Shown: positions 9,021 to 19,107 of the stretch, one piece after another
Position numbering within the stretch: the first letter of the stretch is position 1
Layout: every line of letters starts with the position of its first letter
Assembly (NCBI GenBank): GCA_051418055.1
Contig: JBPRGH010000006.1
Coordinates: forward strand, 73,105-137,104
Origin: JBPRGH01 sp051418055
GTDB taxonomy: Bacteria; Bacteroidota; Bacteroidia; Cytophagales; Cyclobacteriaceae
Length of the DNA: 64,000 nucleotides
Direction of reading: 5' to 3'
Made by a program: the position numbers and the translations under genes
Notes under the pieces: model-generated
The model's database searches: none
Told to the model about the DNA's origin: nothing
What the model saw: only the letters and a program-made list of their open reading frames with translations

Positions 9021-11924
9021 TTAAAATCTAATATTTGCTGCCAAATAAAAAGTCCTGGGCCTTGGATATATGGTATTATCAATACCACCAAATATTTCAG
9101 GGTCTATTCCTGAGTATTCGGTAATAATGAACACGTTCTCAACTCCTGCAGCCAATCGTAAATTTGCACCAGGTGTTACTACATTTTCAAAAGTATATCC
9201 GAGCGTGATATTATCCATTTTTATAAATGAACCATCTTCAATGTAATAATCTGACAGGATCACATCTTCTGTATTTTGAAATCCTGTATTTAATACATCA
9301 GTAGGTACATTAGAAGGGAACGGATTTAAACTGATTATATTTAGCTGTGCCCGTGAAGAATTTACGTTGTTATAGACATAATTTCCATAACTGGCTCTCA
9401 TATTAAATGAAAGATCAAAATTTCTATAATTTAAATTTGAAAGAAAGCCAAAAGTAGCATTTGGACTGGCATTTCTATAGATATACCGATCGTTATCATT
9501 TATAATATTGTTACCATCCAGATCCACATATGCACCTTCTATAGGCCTGCCGGTTTCATCATATACCTGCTTATATACATAGAATGCTCTGGGATCAAAT
9601 CCTACCCTGCGGATTTGAACAGTACCGCCTGTACCCCCGCCAATTCCTCCTGTACGTGTATCATCTTGTGCAAGCTCATCGATCTCCGTTTCCAGGAAAG
9701 TTGCATTAAAATTGACATTCCAGTTTAAACCTCTTTCATTTCTAAGAATATCTCCATTAACAGCAAACTCAATACCTTTTGAAGTAAAGCTTCCTATATT
9801 TTGCAGACCTGCATTACTGAAATTTGATCCGTCAGAAATCGGCGCATTGGCCAAAAGGTCATCAGAAACTTTATAAAATGCTTCTAAGGATCCCCAGAAT
9901 CTATTCTCCAATATTCCGTAATCCAATCCTATATTCCAGGTGGTTGTTTCCTCCCATTTTAAGTTTTCATTTCTGAAAGTTGGATATCCGACTGGGATCA
10001 CCTGATCGCCAAACTGATATTGCGAAGAAGGCCTGCCGGTTACATACCTTGGTAAATAAATATCGCGAACACCTACATCCTGCTGTCCTGTTATACCCCA
10101 GCCGACACGTAATTTAAAGGTGGAAAGGGTGTTTGAATTAGGAAAAAATTCATCCCTTACCTTCCATGCAAAAGCAGCCGCAGGAAAATTTCCCCATCTG
10201 TTCTCCTCACTGAATCGGGAAGTTCCATCTCTTCTGTATGAGAGCGTTAAAAGATATTTATCGTTATAAGCTAGATTGGTCCTTCCGAAGAATCCAATTA
10301 AAACAAGATCAGTAGCTTCACCAAAAATTGGCTCTGTATCTTCATTATCATTTCTCATTTCCAGAGAATTATAGAAGTCATCTTCAAATCGCTGATAAGA
10401 ATATCCCAAAGTTGCCTCTACGTCCAGTTCACCGAGGTCCTTATTGTAATCTAAATAAGTATCCAATAATTCTGTACTTCTATTACTACTGTAGATACGC
10501 TCAGAACCTACAAAACTACCATCAGGCTGTTGGACCGGAAGGTCCGGTGATACCAGAACATGGCCTTCACCTGATTGGTCATCAATTCCAAGATTAACGT
10601 TTACTGAAACGTCCGGAAAGAAATGAAGAGCATAATCAAATTTAATATTTCCATAAAACCTTTTTACTTCACTATTATCATTTGTCAGTTCCAGAACTGA
10701 TACCGGGTTCCATGGAGCCAGATTATTAAAATTATCTCTTCCAAAAAACTGAAAATATCCACCCCAGTCAGAAGCAGAATCATAAACAGGCTGAGTAGGA
10801 TCAAAAGTAATTGCTCCTCCTTCTACTCCTGGCGCAAAACGATTCTCTTCAAGAACACCATTTGCATTTAGTGTAATCCGCAAATGATCATCTAAGAAGG
10901 TAGGATTTAAATTTATTGAAGCAGACGTTCTTTCATATTTTGAAGTGAGACGGATCCCCTCCTGGTCTGTACGTCCGATAGAAACCCTTGTTGGTACTTT
11001 ATCGAGTACATTTCCCTGTACAGCAAGGTTAAAGCTTGTCGTAATCCCGGTTCTGAATATTTCTTCCTGCCAGTCTGTATTAGCATCACCTAACTGATCG
11101 GTCATTTCAGGAGCATGTTCTGCTACTATCTCCCTAAATTCATCAGCGGTAAAAACATCTATTTTTCTTGCAAGAGTACTTGCTGCTGTACGCGCATCAA
11201 ATGTAACCTGAAAATCTTTGGTAGCTTCCTTGGTTTCTATTATAATAACCCCGTTAGAGGCTCTTGAACCATAAATAGCTGTAGCTGATGCATCTTTAAG
11301 TACTGTAAAAGACTCAATATCATTCGGATTTATACTACTCAATATTGATCTTGCTCCTCCAACCGCATTATTATCAATTGGTAAACCATTGATAACTATT
11401 AGCGGATCATTTGATGCATCAAGTGATGCTCCTCCCCTGATCCTGATTGCAGCCCCCGATCCTGGAGCTCCACCGGAATTAATGGTTACACCGGCAACGC
11501 GCCCATTCAGAAGATTTTCAGGGGTAACTATATTTCCCTGGTTAAAATCCTTTTCTGAAACAGAAGTAATTGCTCCCGTGGCATTCTCCACCGTAGTGGT
11601 ACCATATCCGATCACCACAACCTCTGCCAGCTGTTCTGCACTAGTCTCCAATTGGACATCTATAACAGATCTGTTACCTACAGGCACCTCTCTAGTCTGA
11701 TATCCAATATAGGAAAAAACAAGTGTAGCATTTTCAGGTACATTTAACCTGTAGTTACCGCTAAAATCGGTAACCGTACCCTGAGTGGCTCCCTTTACCA
11801 TAATATTAACCCCCGGTAAAGGTTCAGTACCGTCCGTAACTGTACCACTTACAGTTCGTTCCTGTGCCCATAAGCTTTGTAAGCTAAAGACACACATTAT
11901 CAACAATAAAAAACCATTTCTCAT
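9021..11924 (-). CDS. susC: SusC-type TonB-dependent transporter of the starch operon
   Basis: First gene of the leftward operon and the probable maltodextrin porin. It has a signal peptide ending at LWAQ, a carboxypeptidase-regulatory-like domain (residues about 23-100), the segment EVVVIGYGTT, then the plug with VLKDASATAIYGSRASNG, and a 22-strand-type barrel ending in FYLAANIRF with a terminal aromatic residue. At 967 residues it is full length. Its domain order and motifs match the partial susC at 1-1538, but the two differ clearly in sequence, so they are not a recent duplication. Operator-like palindromes lie 82 and 250 bases upstream. Confidence 0.95.
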   Translation of the reverse strand: MRNGFLLLIMCVFSLQSLWAQERTVSGTVTDGTEPLPGVNIMVKGATQGTVTDFSGNYRLNVPENATLVFSYIGYQTREVPVGNRSVIDVQLETSAEQLAEVVVIGYGTTTVENATGAITSVSEKDFNQGNIVTPENLLNGRVAGVTINSGGAPGSGAAIRIRGGASLDASNDPLIVINGLPIDNNAVGGARSILSSINPNDIESFTVLKDASATAIYGSRASNGVIIIETKEATKDFQVTFDARTAASTLARKIDVFTADEFREIVAEHAPEMTDQLGDANTDWQEEIFRTGITTSFNLAVQGNVLDKVPTRVSIGRTDQEGIRLTSKYERTSASINLNPTFLDDHLRITLNANGVLEENRFAPGVEGGAITFDPTQPVYDSASDWGGYFQFFGRDNFNNLAPWNPVSVLELTNDNSEVKRFYGNIKFDYALHFFPDVSVNVNLGIDDQSGEGHVLVSPDLPVQQPDGSFVGSERIYSSNRSTELLDTYLDYNKDLGELDVEATLGYSYQRFEDDFYNSLEMRNDNEDTEPIFGEATDLVLIGFFGRTNLAYNDKYLLTLSYRRDGTSRFSEENRWGNFPAAAFAWKVRDEFFPNSNTLSTFKLRVGWGITGQQDVGVRDIYLPRYVTGRPSSQYQFGDQVIPVGYPTFRNENLKWEETTTWNIGLDYGILENRFWGSLEAFYKVSDDLLANAPISDGSNFSNAGLQNIGSFTSKGIEFAVNGDILRNERGLNWNVNFNATFLETEIDELAQDDTRTGGIGGGTGGTVQIRRVGFDPRAFYVYKQVYDETGRPIEGAYVDLDGNNIINDNDRYIYRNASPNATFGFLSNLNYRNFDLSFNMRASYGNYVYNNVNSSRAQLNIISLNPFPSNVPTDVLNTGFQNTEDVILSDYYIEDGSFIKMDNITLGYTFENVVTPGANLRLAAGVENVFIITEYSGIDPEIFGGIDNTIYPRPRTFYLAANIRF

Positions 11925-12396
11925 AATAAGTTATAAAAATTATATTATTTAAAGATTATCAATTTGGTTACCAGTAAAAAAATAAAAAATAACTTCTCTG
12001 TCTCAGCAAACGTTTGAAATCACTATAACCTTACATTGCAATCATTTCAAATACTACTGCACAATTAAATTAAAAATAAATCTAGGTAAATATTTTCCAT
12101 TTATTCTCAATATGCAACGATTTTTACCTGATTTGCAAATGATTTTTCCTAAAATAAGATAGAAAACGTCTTCGCAACCGTTTGCAATAAAAAGCCTAAA
12201 TCCATTCTCTTCAATTATGATCTACTACAATCCTTAAAAAGCAATGGTAAATTTTAATTTGTACTTTAGAAGGATTACCTATTTTTTATGAATACATTAC
12301 AACCAAATTCCGTATATACTTTTGTATAAAGTGAATAATAGAAATTTAAACAAATAAATTGCAGCTTAGTTTTTTTTGAAGTAGCATTGAATTCTA
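11925..12396. promoter_or_regulatory. Divergent regulatory region between susC and lacI, with LacI operators
   Basis: This 472-base gap holds no credible gene. Three palindrome-like sites are visible: GCAAACGTTTGA at 12006-12017 (core CAAACGTTTG is a perfect palindrome), a weaker GCAATCATTTCA at 12038-12049, and CGCAACCGTTTGCA at 12173-12186. The first and third match the site at 1654 and fit LacI-family operators. A -7 element candidate TACTTTTG at 12317-12324 faces lacI, but without a clear -33 TTG. The arrangement suggests one regulator controlling the sus operon and perhaps itself. Binding is inferred. Confidence 0.6.
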
Positions 12397-13425
12397 ATGA
12401 AGTCCTCACAAGTAACCATAAAAGATATAGCACGCGAATTAGGTATCTCTCCTTCAACGGTTTCCCGTGCATTAAAAGATCATCCGGATATAAGTCCCGA
12501 TACAAAAAAAGTTGTTAAAGCGCTGGCAGAAAAATTGAATTACCAGCCTAATATAGTTGCCTTAAACCTCCGCCAGAGTAAAACAAATACTATAGGTGTC
12601 ATTGTACCGGAACTGGTTCATTTTTTCTTCTCCACTGTAATAAGCGGTATAGAGGATGTTGCCTATAAAAACGGCTATAATATTATACTCAGCCAGTCGA
12701 ACGAGTCATATGAACGTGAAGTCAGTGACCTGAGGGCTCTTTTCAATAGCCGTGTAGATGGTCTTCTAATCTCGGTTTCGCGGGAAACCAGTAATTTTGA
12801 TCACTTCAAATCAGTTTTTGAGCGGGGTATGCCGATGGTTTTTTTCGATCGTGCCGTAGATGAACTTGATACCAGCAAAATTATTGTTGATGATTCTGAC
12901 GGCGCTTATCAGGCGACTAAACATCTGATTGAGCAGGGCTGTAAAAGAATAGCTCATATTGCAGGGCCTGATAGCCTGCTCATTAGTAAAAAAAGGACTG
13001 ACGGTTATATTAAAGCATTGGGTGACCATAATATAATGGTGGATAATAATATGATCATTCCATGTAATGAGGGCTCTATTGAATCTGCAAAAGAAATAGC
13101 TATGAAGCTGTTTCATATGAAAAACCGCCCTGATGGGATATTTACCAGTCATGACCTCACTGCTCTGGGTGCAATGCAGGCAGCAAAAGAACTTAAAATT
13201 AAAATTCCGGATGAACTGGCCGTTATAGGATTTTCAAACTGGCAGGTGGCTTCTTTCACCGAACCTACCCTTTCCTCTGTAGATCAGCCAGGTTATGAAA
13301 TGGGCAAACAGGCAGCTGAATTGCTCCTTAAAGAAATAGTATCTAAAGAAGATCAATTTATTGAACCACAAACTAAAATTTTACCTACTAAACTCATAAT
13401 CAGAGAATCTTCAAAACGGAAGTAG
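12397..13425 (+). CDS. LacI-family transcriptional regulator of the alpha-glucan locus
   Basis: DNA-binding regulator, 342 residues, normal for LacI/GalR. The N-terminal helix-turn-helix reads VTIKDIARELGISPSTVSRAL (residues 6-26), followed by the hinge region LNYQPNIVALNLR. The rest is a periplasmic-binding-protein-like sensor domain (TIGVIVPELVHFFFSTVISGIED to the C-terminus), which would bind a sugar such as maltose or a derivative. It is transcribed divergently from susC and sits between the two halves of the locus. Central-CG palindromes upstream of both susC genes and of the GH31 gene are the likely targets. Whether it represses or activates cannot be read from the sequence. Confidence 0.93.
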   Translation: MKSSQVTIKDIARELGISPSTVSRALKDHPDISPDTKKVVKALAEKLNYQPNIVALNLRQSKTNTIGVIVPELVHFFFSTVISGIEDVAYKNGYNIILSQSNESYEREVSDLRALFNSRVDGLLISVSRETSNFDHFKSVFERGMPMVFFDRAVDELDTSKIIVDDSDGAYQATKHLIEQGCKRIAHIAGPDSLLISKKRTDGYIKALGDHNIMVDNNMIIPCNEGSIESAKEIAMKLFHMKNRPDGIFTSHDLTALGAMQAAKELKIKIPDELAVIGFSNWQVASFTEPTLSSVDQPGYEMGKQAAELLLKEIVSKEDQFIEPQTKILPTKLIIRESSKRK

Positions 13426-13545
13426 ATAGTTGAGATGTGAGATTTAAGATAATGTGGTGATTTAAATCACAGGCCGGCCTGATATAGTACATTCTCTAGT
13501 AAGTTAATACCTTTTATTTTTGAATTTCTTAATGGTATACTTTTG

Positions 13546-15042
13546 GTGAATGATCAACATATATTTCCGTTACAACCAGGTCGTCCTAATGCTCCGGAAA
13601 ATTTAAAACTGAAGCTGCTTGAGATAAGAAATTCAATGAAAGAGTCTGAAGAAAAATTTTCAGGCTTACTCGGTCAGGTACATCCTCAACATTTAAATAG
13701 TGCCAGAAATTTTATTCATTACCTTACTTTAAGAAGTTTTGATATTAGGGAGTTACAAAGTGAACTCCATTTACTCGGGTTATCATCACTAGCAAGCTCT
13801 GAAAGCCATACCTTTAGTCAGCTTAACCAGGTGCTTTCCTGGATGAATGAAAGACCTGACAAAATTAATAGTTGTACTTATAAAGATGCTATTGGAATAA
13901 AAGCCAGGAATTTAAAGAATCTATTTGGAGCCTTTCCTGAAAAAACACCACATATCATGGTTACCTTGTCCAGCGAAATGTTAGCTACTTCAGGCTATTT
14001 TGAAAATATGCTGGAGGCCGGTTTGACAATTGCCAGAATCAATTGCGCCCACGATAATGAGGATGTTTGGCAAAAAATGATTGATGGACTAAAAAAAGCA
14101 ATGATAAAAACCGGCAGGTCAAGCAAGATTTATATGGATCTTCCGGGCCCAAAAATCAGGATAGATAGTTTGTCTACAATTGTAAAGGGTAAGCCAGGGA
14201 TCCTTTTACAGGAAGGGTCCAGGATTTTATTAACCTCATTATCTAAAAAAGGAACTTCCAATTTGCCTGAAGTATATATTGATCCTCCGGAAATCCTTTC
14301 CCTGATTCGTAAGGATGAACATATCTTTTTTGATGATGGCAAATTTGAGGCAAGAGCAATAAAATGCGCTGATGAAGAAGTGATAGTAGAAGTAGTGAGG
14401 ATTTCCACAAAAAAACCTGTACTAAAAGCAGGAAAAGGAATAAATCTTCCCCATACTGATTTAAACTTCAGCGCCTTGACACCAACTGATCGTAAATTTT
14501 TACCTTTCATTTGTCAAAATGCAGATTTAATAGGCTATTCATTCGTCTCCAGCATTCAGGATATAGAAGAATTACGTGTTTTAATTAAGCAGTGCTGTAA
14601 AAAGTCGCAGCCGGCAATAATTTTAAAGATCGAAAGGTTAAAAGCAATTAATAACCTCCCCTCTTTACTCTTAAATGGATTAAAGGATTCCTCTGTGGGT
14701 GTAATGATTGCAAGGGGTGACCTTGCAGTTGAAATTGGTTATGAACGTTTGAGTGAGATCCAGGAGCAGATACTTTGGATCTGTGAAGCTGCTCATATAC
14801 CCGTAGTTTGGGCAACCCAGGTCCTTGAGTCAATGAATAAAACCTCTTACGCAACCCGATCAGAAATTTCAGATGCTGCACAATCAATTAAAGCAGAGTG
14901 TGTTATGCTCAATAAAGGAAAATATATAGTAAAAACTATTAAAATGCTGTCAAATATCCTCAAACTACAGCAGGAGCATAAAATAAAGAAGAGATATACA
15001 CTCCGACCGCTAAAGATTGCGCAAAATTTTATTTTGTCATAA
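13546..15042 (+). CDS. Atypical pyruvate kinase-family protein
   Basis: The N-terminal 120 or so residues are helical and unlike classical pyruvate kinase. The kinase barrel follows from about residue 137 (PHIMVTLSSEM), with DLPGPKIRI, the catalytic lysine segment ILKIERLKAI, ARGDLAVEIGYERL and WATQVLESM. Metal and phosphoenolpyruvate residues of the barrel thus look kept, but the protein ends at about residue 498 with no C-terminal allosteric domain. Such forms are known as second pyruvate kinases in some bacteria. GTG at 13546 is chosen as start. A TTG three bases earlier is possible, and the nearest upstream ATG frame is closed. A -7-like TATTTTTG lies at 13515-13522. It lies between lacI and GH31, so a role in glycolytic output from maltodextrin is likely but inferred. 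Confidence 0.8.
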   Translation: MNDQHIFPLQPGRPNAPENLKLKLLEIRNSMKESEEKFSGLLGQVHPQHLNSARNFIHYLTLRSFDIRELQSELHLLGLSSLASSESHTFSQLNQVLSWMNERPDKINSCTYKDAIGIKARNLKNLFGAFPEKTPHIMVTLSSEMLATSGYFENMLEAGLTIARINCAHDNEDVWQKMIDGLKKAMIKTGRSSKIYMDLPGPKIRIDSLSTIVKGKPGILLQEGSRILLTSLSKKGTSNLPEVYIDPPEILSLIRKDEHIFFDDGKFEARAIKCADEEVIVEVVRISTKKPVLKAGKGINLPHTDLNFSALTPTDRKFLPFICQNADLIGYSFVSSIQDIEELRVLIKQCCKKSQPAIILKIERLKAINNLPSLLLNGLKDSSVGVMIARGDLAVEIGYERLSEIQEQILWICEAAHIPVVWATQVLESMNKTSYATRSEISDAAQSIKAECVMLNKGKYIVKTIKMLSNILKLQQEHKIKKRYTLRPLKIAQNFILS

Positions 15043-15130
15043 ATGATTTATTGATTTACTGCTTCAAATACGGAATAATTTTTAATTCTTCATTTTTAAT
15101 TTTCAATCCCAAAAAAATGGTGCCGTTGCC

Positions 15131-15142
15131 GCAATCGTTTTC
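15131..15142. promoter_or_regulatory. Probable LacI-family operator upstream of the GH31 operon
   Basis: GCAATCGTTTTC shares 10 of 12 positions with the palindrome at 1655-1666 and keeps the central CG. It lies about 90 bases before the GH31 start, in an otherwise featureless 190-base gap. It is one mismatch away from symmetrical on its right arm. This would place the rightward catabolic operon under the same regulator as the sus operon. Confidence 0.5.
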
Positions 15143-15232
15143 GGTATTTTTTTACTTATATCCTTTCCTAAAAATGTCATTTAATCTATAAATTGGCACA
15201 GTAATAAGGTATTTGAAGCAACGAAAACAAAA

Positions 15233-17653
15233 ATGAGCAATTCCCAATCTGTACTGAAAAAAAATAAAATGTTAAACCAGGCACTTGGTGATTTTGAATA
15301 TATACAGAGAAAGAATAACAACGAAATAATATTAAATACTTCTTATGGTAATGCAAATATCACTATATATTCACCGGAGGTAATAAGAATATCAATTAGC
15401 CTTAATAAAGTCTTTGATGATTTTAATTATGCCGTTATACAAAAACCTGGTGCGGTAGAATTTGAGCTGGATGAGGTTGAAGATAAGCTGATCATTTCCA
15501 CACAATCCACTATTTTAGAAATAGCCAAATTCCCTGTTCGATTTACTTTTAAAGATATTAATGGCAGCATACTTAATCAGGACGAAGTTTTTGGGACTTC
15601 CTGGATTGGCGACCAGGTAACAACCTATAAATGCCTTCAGAAGGAGGAGAAATTTATAGGGCTGGGTGAAAAAACCGGTCATCTTAACAGGTTTGGGAAA
15701 GGCTATCAAAACTGGAATACTGACTATTTCGGATATGATAAAGATTCAGATCCATTATATGTTTCCATACCTTTTTATATAGGTATCCATCCCGGAGGTG
15801 CTTATGGGATTTATTTAAACAACTCCTATAAAACACATTTCAATTTTGGAGCCTCAAATAACAGGTTTTCCAGCTTTTCTGCAGATCATGGTTTAATGGA
15901 TTATTATTTTATAGGAGGAGGATCCGTTTCTAAAATAATTTCAAATTACACTGAACTTACCGGCAGAATGCCTATGCCACCTAAATGGAGCTTAGGCTAT
16001 CAACAATGTCGCTATAGCTATTATCCTGAATCTGAAGCTATTTCCGTGGCCACTACTTTTCGGGATAAAGACATTCCCGCGGATGCCATCGTCCTGGATA
16101 TCCATTATATGGATGATTTTAAGATCTTCTCCTGGGATTCAGAACGGTTTCCAGGCCCAAAAAATCTGATTAATTCCCTTAAGGAAAAAGGATTTAATAC
16201 AGTGCTAATGTGTGATCCGGGTATTAAGGCAGAAGAAGGTTATAAACCATATGAAGATGGCCTTAAGGAAGATATTTTCCTAAAGTATCCTGATGGAAAG
16301 CCATACCAGGGCGAGGTTTGGCCAGGATGGTGTAATTTCCCTGACTTTACAGATCCTAAATGCCGTGAGTGGTGGGGAAGCCAGCTAAAGCAATATACAG
16401 ATCTGGGGGTCAATGGCTATTGGAATGATATGAATGAGATCGCCACTTGGGGACAAATGCTGCCTGAGCTTATAGAATTTGATTTTGATGGGCATAAAGC
16501 CACGACACGTAAAGGAAGAAATATTTATGGCTTTCAAATGGCCAGAAGTACATATGAAGGTATACGCAAAAACTTACAGAAACGCCCTTTTAATCTGACC
16601 CGAGCTGGTTTTAGTGGCGTTCAGCGTTTTGCAGCAGTATGGACAGGGGACAATACCGCTTCGGATGAACATATGCTGTTAGGCGTTAGAATGGTGAATA
16701 GCCTGGGATTAAGCGGTGTTCCATTTACCGGATATGATGTTGGCGGTTTTATTGATAATGCTGATGAGAAGCTTTTTGCCAGATGGATAGCAATCGGAGC
16801 TTTTTCTCCTTTCTTCAGGGGCCACTCAATGATCAACAGCCGTGATTCAGAACCATGGGCTTACGGAGAAGAAGTAGAAGAGATCAGCCGTAACTATATA
16901 AAATTAAGATACCGTTTACTTCCGTATATCTACAGCATTTTTTATAAAGCAACAAATGATGGTTTACCCATTGCAAGGAGCCTTGCTATTGATTATGCAA
17001 CGGATGATAAGATCTATAAAAAGGAGTTTGAAAATCAATATCTATTTGGCCCTTCACTATTAATTGCACCTGTAGAAAGCCAAAAGGAAATTATGAAAGT
17101 ATACCTTCCAAAGGGTGAATGGTACGACCTTTATACAGATGAAAAATATCAGGGAGGTCAGGAAATTTTTGCTGAATGCCCTATGGAAAAACTGCCTGTT
17201 TTTGTAAAAAGCAGCAGCATAATCACAATGCAGGAATCAGGTATAAATACGGCTCATAAATCTGAGGTCCTTGAGGTGCATGTTTATCCTGGTCAGGAAG
17301 AAAATAACTTTGAGCTTTACGAGGATGATGGGATATCTTTTGAGCATGAGCAGGATGGTTATTACAAAAGAAGAATCATTTATAAGCCGGGTGATCATTT
17401 AATATTTAATACTGCAGAAGGAGCATATTCTCCTGACTGGAAAAGTATTAAAATTTATATTCACGCTAGTGATATAAACAATGTAAAGGTAAATGATGTA
17501 AATGTAGATGTAAAAACAGAGCAATACCGTTTTATTTTACCAATTTCCCATTTCGATCCTATTGAAAGGCCAAAAGAGGATACGCTTAAGATCGAGAATA
17601 TTGCTTATATTGAGGTCCCGATTTCAAATAATAAAATAAATATTAACTGGTAA
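15233..17653 (+). CDS. GH31 alpha-glucosidase
   Basis: Exo-acting hydrolase releasing glucose from the non-reducing ends of maltodextrins. At 806 residues it has the usual GH31 layout: N-terminal beta-sandwich (about 1-245), barrel from PPKWSLGYQQCRYSYY, and C-terminal beta domains. The nucleophile lies in WNDMNE (Asp399) and the acid/base in WTGDN (Asp473), so the active site is complete. FFRGHS and GVPFTGYDVGGF are further family signatures. No signal peptide is visible, so it probably acts in the cytoplasm on imported sugars. It heads an operon with the next two genes (gaps of 14 and 15 bases). Confidence 0.94.
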   Translation: MSNSQSVLKKNKMLNQALGDFEYIQRKNNNEIILNTSYGNANITIYSPEVIRISISLNKVFDDFNYAVIQKPGAVEFELDEVEDKLIISTQSTILEIAKFPVRFTFKDINGSILNQDEVFGTSWIGDQVTTYKCLQKEEKFIGLGEKTGHLNRFGKGYQNWNTDYFGYDKDSDPLYVSIPFYIGIHPGGAYGIYLNNSYKTHFNFGASNNRFSSFSADHGLMDYYFIGGGSVSKIISNYTELTGRMPMPPKWSLGYQQCRYSYYPESEAISVATTFRDKDIPADAIVLDIHYMDDFKIFSWDSERFPGPKNLINSLKEKGFNTVLMCDPGIKAEEGYKPYEDGLKEDIFLKYPDGKPYQGEVWPGWCNFPDFTDPKCREWWGSQLKQYTDLGVNGYWNDMNEIATWGQMLPELIEFDFDGHKATTRKGRNIYGFQMARSTYEGIRKNLQKRPFNLTRAGFSGVQRFAAVWTGDNTASDEHMLLGVRMVNSLGLSGVPFTGYDVGGFIDNADEKLFARWIAIGAFSPFFRGHSMINSRDSEPWAYGEEVEEISRNYIKLRYRLLPYIYSIFYKATNDGLPIARSLAIDYATDDKIYKKEFENQYLFGPSLLIAPVESQKEIMKVYLPKGEWYDLYTDEKYQGGQEIFAECPMEKLPVFVKSSSIITMQESGINTAHKSEVLEVHVYPGQEENNFELYEDDGISFEHEQDGYYKRRIIYKPGDHLIFNTAEGAYSPDWKSIKIYIHASDINNVKVNDVNVDVKTEQYRFILPISHFDPIERPKEDTLKIENIAYIEVPISNNKININW

Positions 17654-17667
17654 TAAATTCACAAATA

Positions 17668-19092
17668 ATGAAACAGCTATATTATCTAATAATCGTCACA
17701 TTTTTAGTAGCCTCCTGTGCTCCCAGCCCGCAAGGAGTTGAAAATTCACCAAATTCGGCAACTACAGCCGATCAGGATGTTTTTCCCGCTAAAGCAAAGG
17801 ATATGACCATCTATGAAGTCAACATCCGCCAGGCAACACCGGAAGGTACTTTTGCAGCTTTTCAAGAACACCTTCCTCGTCTTCGTGACCTGGGTGTGGA
17901 GATCCTTTGGCTTATGCCAATCCAACCAATAGGTGAAAAGAATAGAAAAGGAACATTAGGAAGTTACTATTCCATTTCCGATTATTCAGCAGTAAATCCT
18001 GAATTTGGTACAAAAGAAGACCTAAAAGAACTTATATCTGAAGCACAGGCTATGGATTTTGTAGTAATCTTAGACTGGGTGCCAAACCATACCGCCTGGG
18101 ATCATCCGTGGATTAAAGAACATCCTGAATATTATATGACGGACAGCAGTGCAAAAGAAGTGGCAAAAATCACTAATGTAGGAACTGATTACTATAAAAC
18201 CAGTGAAAACAATATAGTATATGAAGCAGATTGGTCCGATATAGCATTGTTAAATCATTTCAATCCCGCTACCCGTAAAGCTATGATCGAAGAGATGCGT
18301 TACTGGGTGGAGGAAATGAATATTGATGGTTTCCGTGCAGATCATGCAGGGCACGAGATCCCAATGTACTTCTGGGAAGAATCTATTGAAGAGTTAAATA
18401 AATTAAGACCTCTATTCTGGCTGGCAGAATGGGATGAGCCAAGAATGCACCTGACATTTCATGCCACTTATGACTGGGGGCTGCTTCATTTAACTGAAGC
18501 TGTGGCTAAAGGCAATAAGACAGCTGAAGACCTGCATGAACATATCAGAAAAGATCTGGCCAGCTTTGGAAAGGATGCTTTCCGCCTTACCATGATCACG
18601 AATCATGATGAAAATGCATGGGCAGGAACGGTCTTTGAAAGATACGGGGAAGGCCATAAAACGTTTGCTACCTTTATCTTTACAGCATATGGTATTCCTA
18701 TGATATATAGTGGTCAGGAAGCCGGAATGGATAAAAGGCTGGAGTTTTTTGAAAAGGATACAATTAATTGGGATGACCCAAAAAACCTGACTTCTTTTTA
18801 TACTCAGTTAAATACCCTAAGGGAAGACAATTCCGCTTTATGGAGTGGCGAATATGGAGCCATGCCAGAGCAACTTCTGGATAATAATAAAGAAGTATTC
18901 TCTTTTATCAGGGAAAATGAGAATAATGCTGTAATAGGGATTTTAAACCTATCAGGTAAAAGTCAAAGCGTGAAATTTTCTGATGCAGGAATAGCAGGAA
19001 CATATAATGATTATTTCACAAATCAATCATATAGCATTGGTAGTAATGATTTGGAGCTTCAGCCATGGCAGTATTTAATCTTTACCAAATAA
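17668..19092 (+). CDS. GH13 alpha-amylase-like lipoprotein
   Basis: Envelope-anchored GH13 hydrolase of 474 residues. The lipobox is VASC (Cys17). The barrel shows WVPNHTAWDHPW, the nucleophile FRADHAGHE (Asp225), the acid/base LAEWDEP (Glu254) and TNHDENAW (Asp314), so catalysis should be intact. Alanine replaces the usual serine or leucine between Arg and Asp, and the acid/base strand reads AEWD rather than GExW, placing it in a different GH13 subgroup from the lipoprotein at 1810-3414. It lies between GH31 and the transporter. It probably cleaves maltodextrins in the periplasm before uptake. Confidence 0.9.
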   Translation: MKQLYYLIIVTFLVASCAPSPQGVENSPNSATTADQDVFPAKAKDMTIYEVNIRQATPEGTFAAFQEHLPRLRDLGVEILWLMPIQPIGEKNRKGTLGSYYSISDYSAVNPEFGTKEDLKELISEAQAMDFVVILDWVPNHTAWDHPWIKEHPEYYMTDSSAKEVAKITNVGTDYYKTSENNIVYEADWSDIALLNHFNPATRKAMIEEMRYWVEEMNIDGFRADHAGHEIPMYFWEESIEELNKLRPLFWLAEWDEPRMHLTFHATYDWGLLHLTEAVAKGNKTAEDLHEHIRKDLASFGKDAFRLTMITNHDENAWAGTVFERYGEGHKTFATFIFTAYGIPMIYSGQEAGMDKRLEFFEKDTINWDDPKNLTSFYTQLNTLREDNSALWSGEYGAMPEQLLDNNKEVFSFIRENENNAVIGILNLSGKSQSVKFSDAGIAGTYNDYFTNQSYSIGSNDLELQPWQYLIFTK

Positions 19093-19107
19093 AACTGATA
19101 AAAGGTA

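Noticed and set aside
1..11924. The two susC genes as a recent tandem duplication
   Set aside because: They share family motifs but differ widely in plug and barrel sequence, so they are distinct paralogues.
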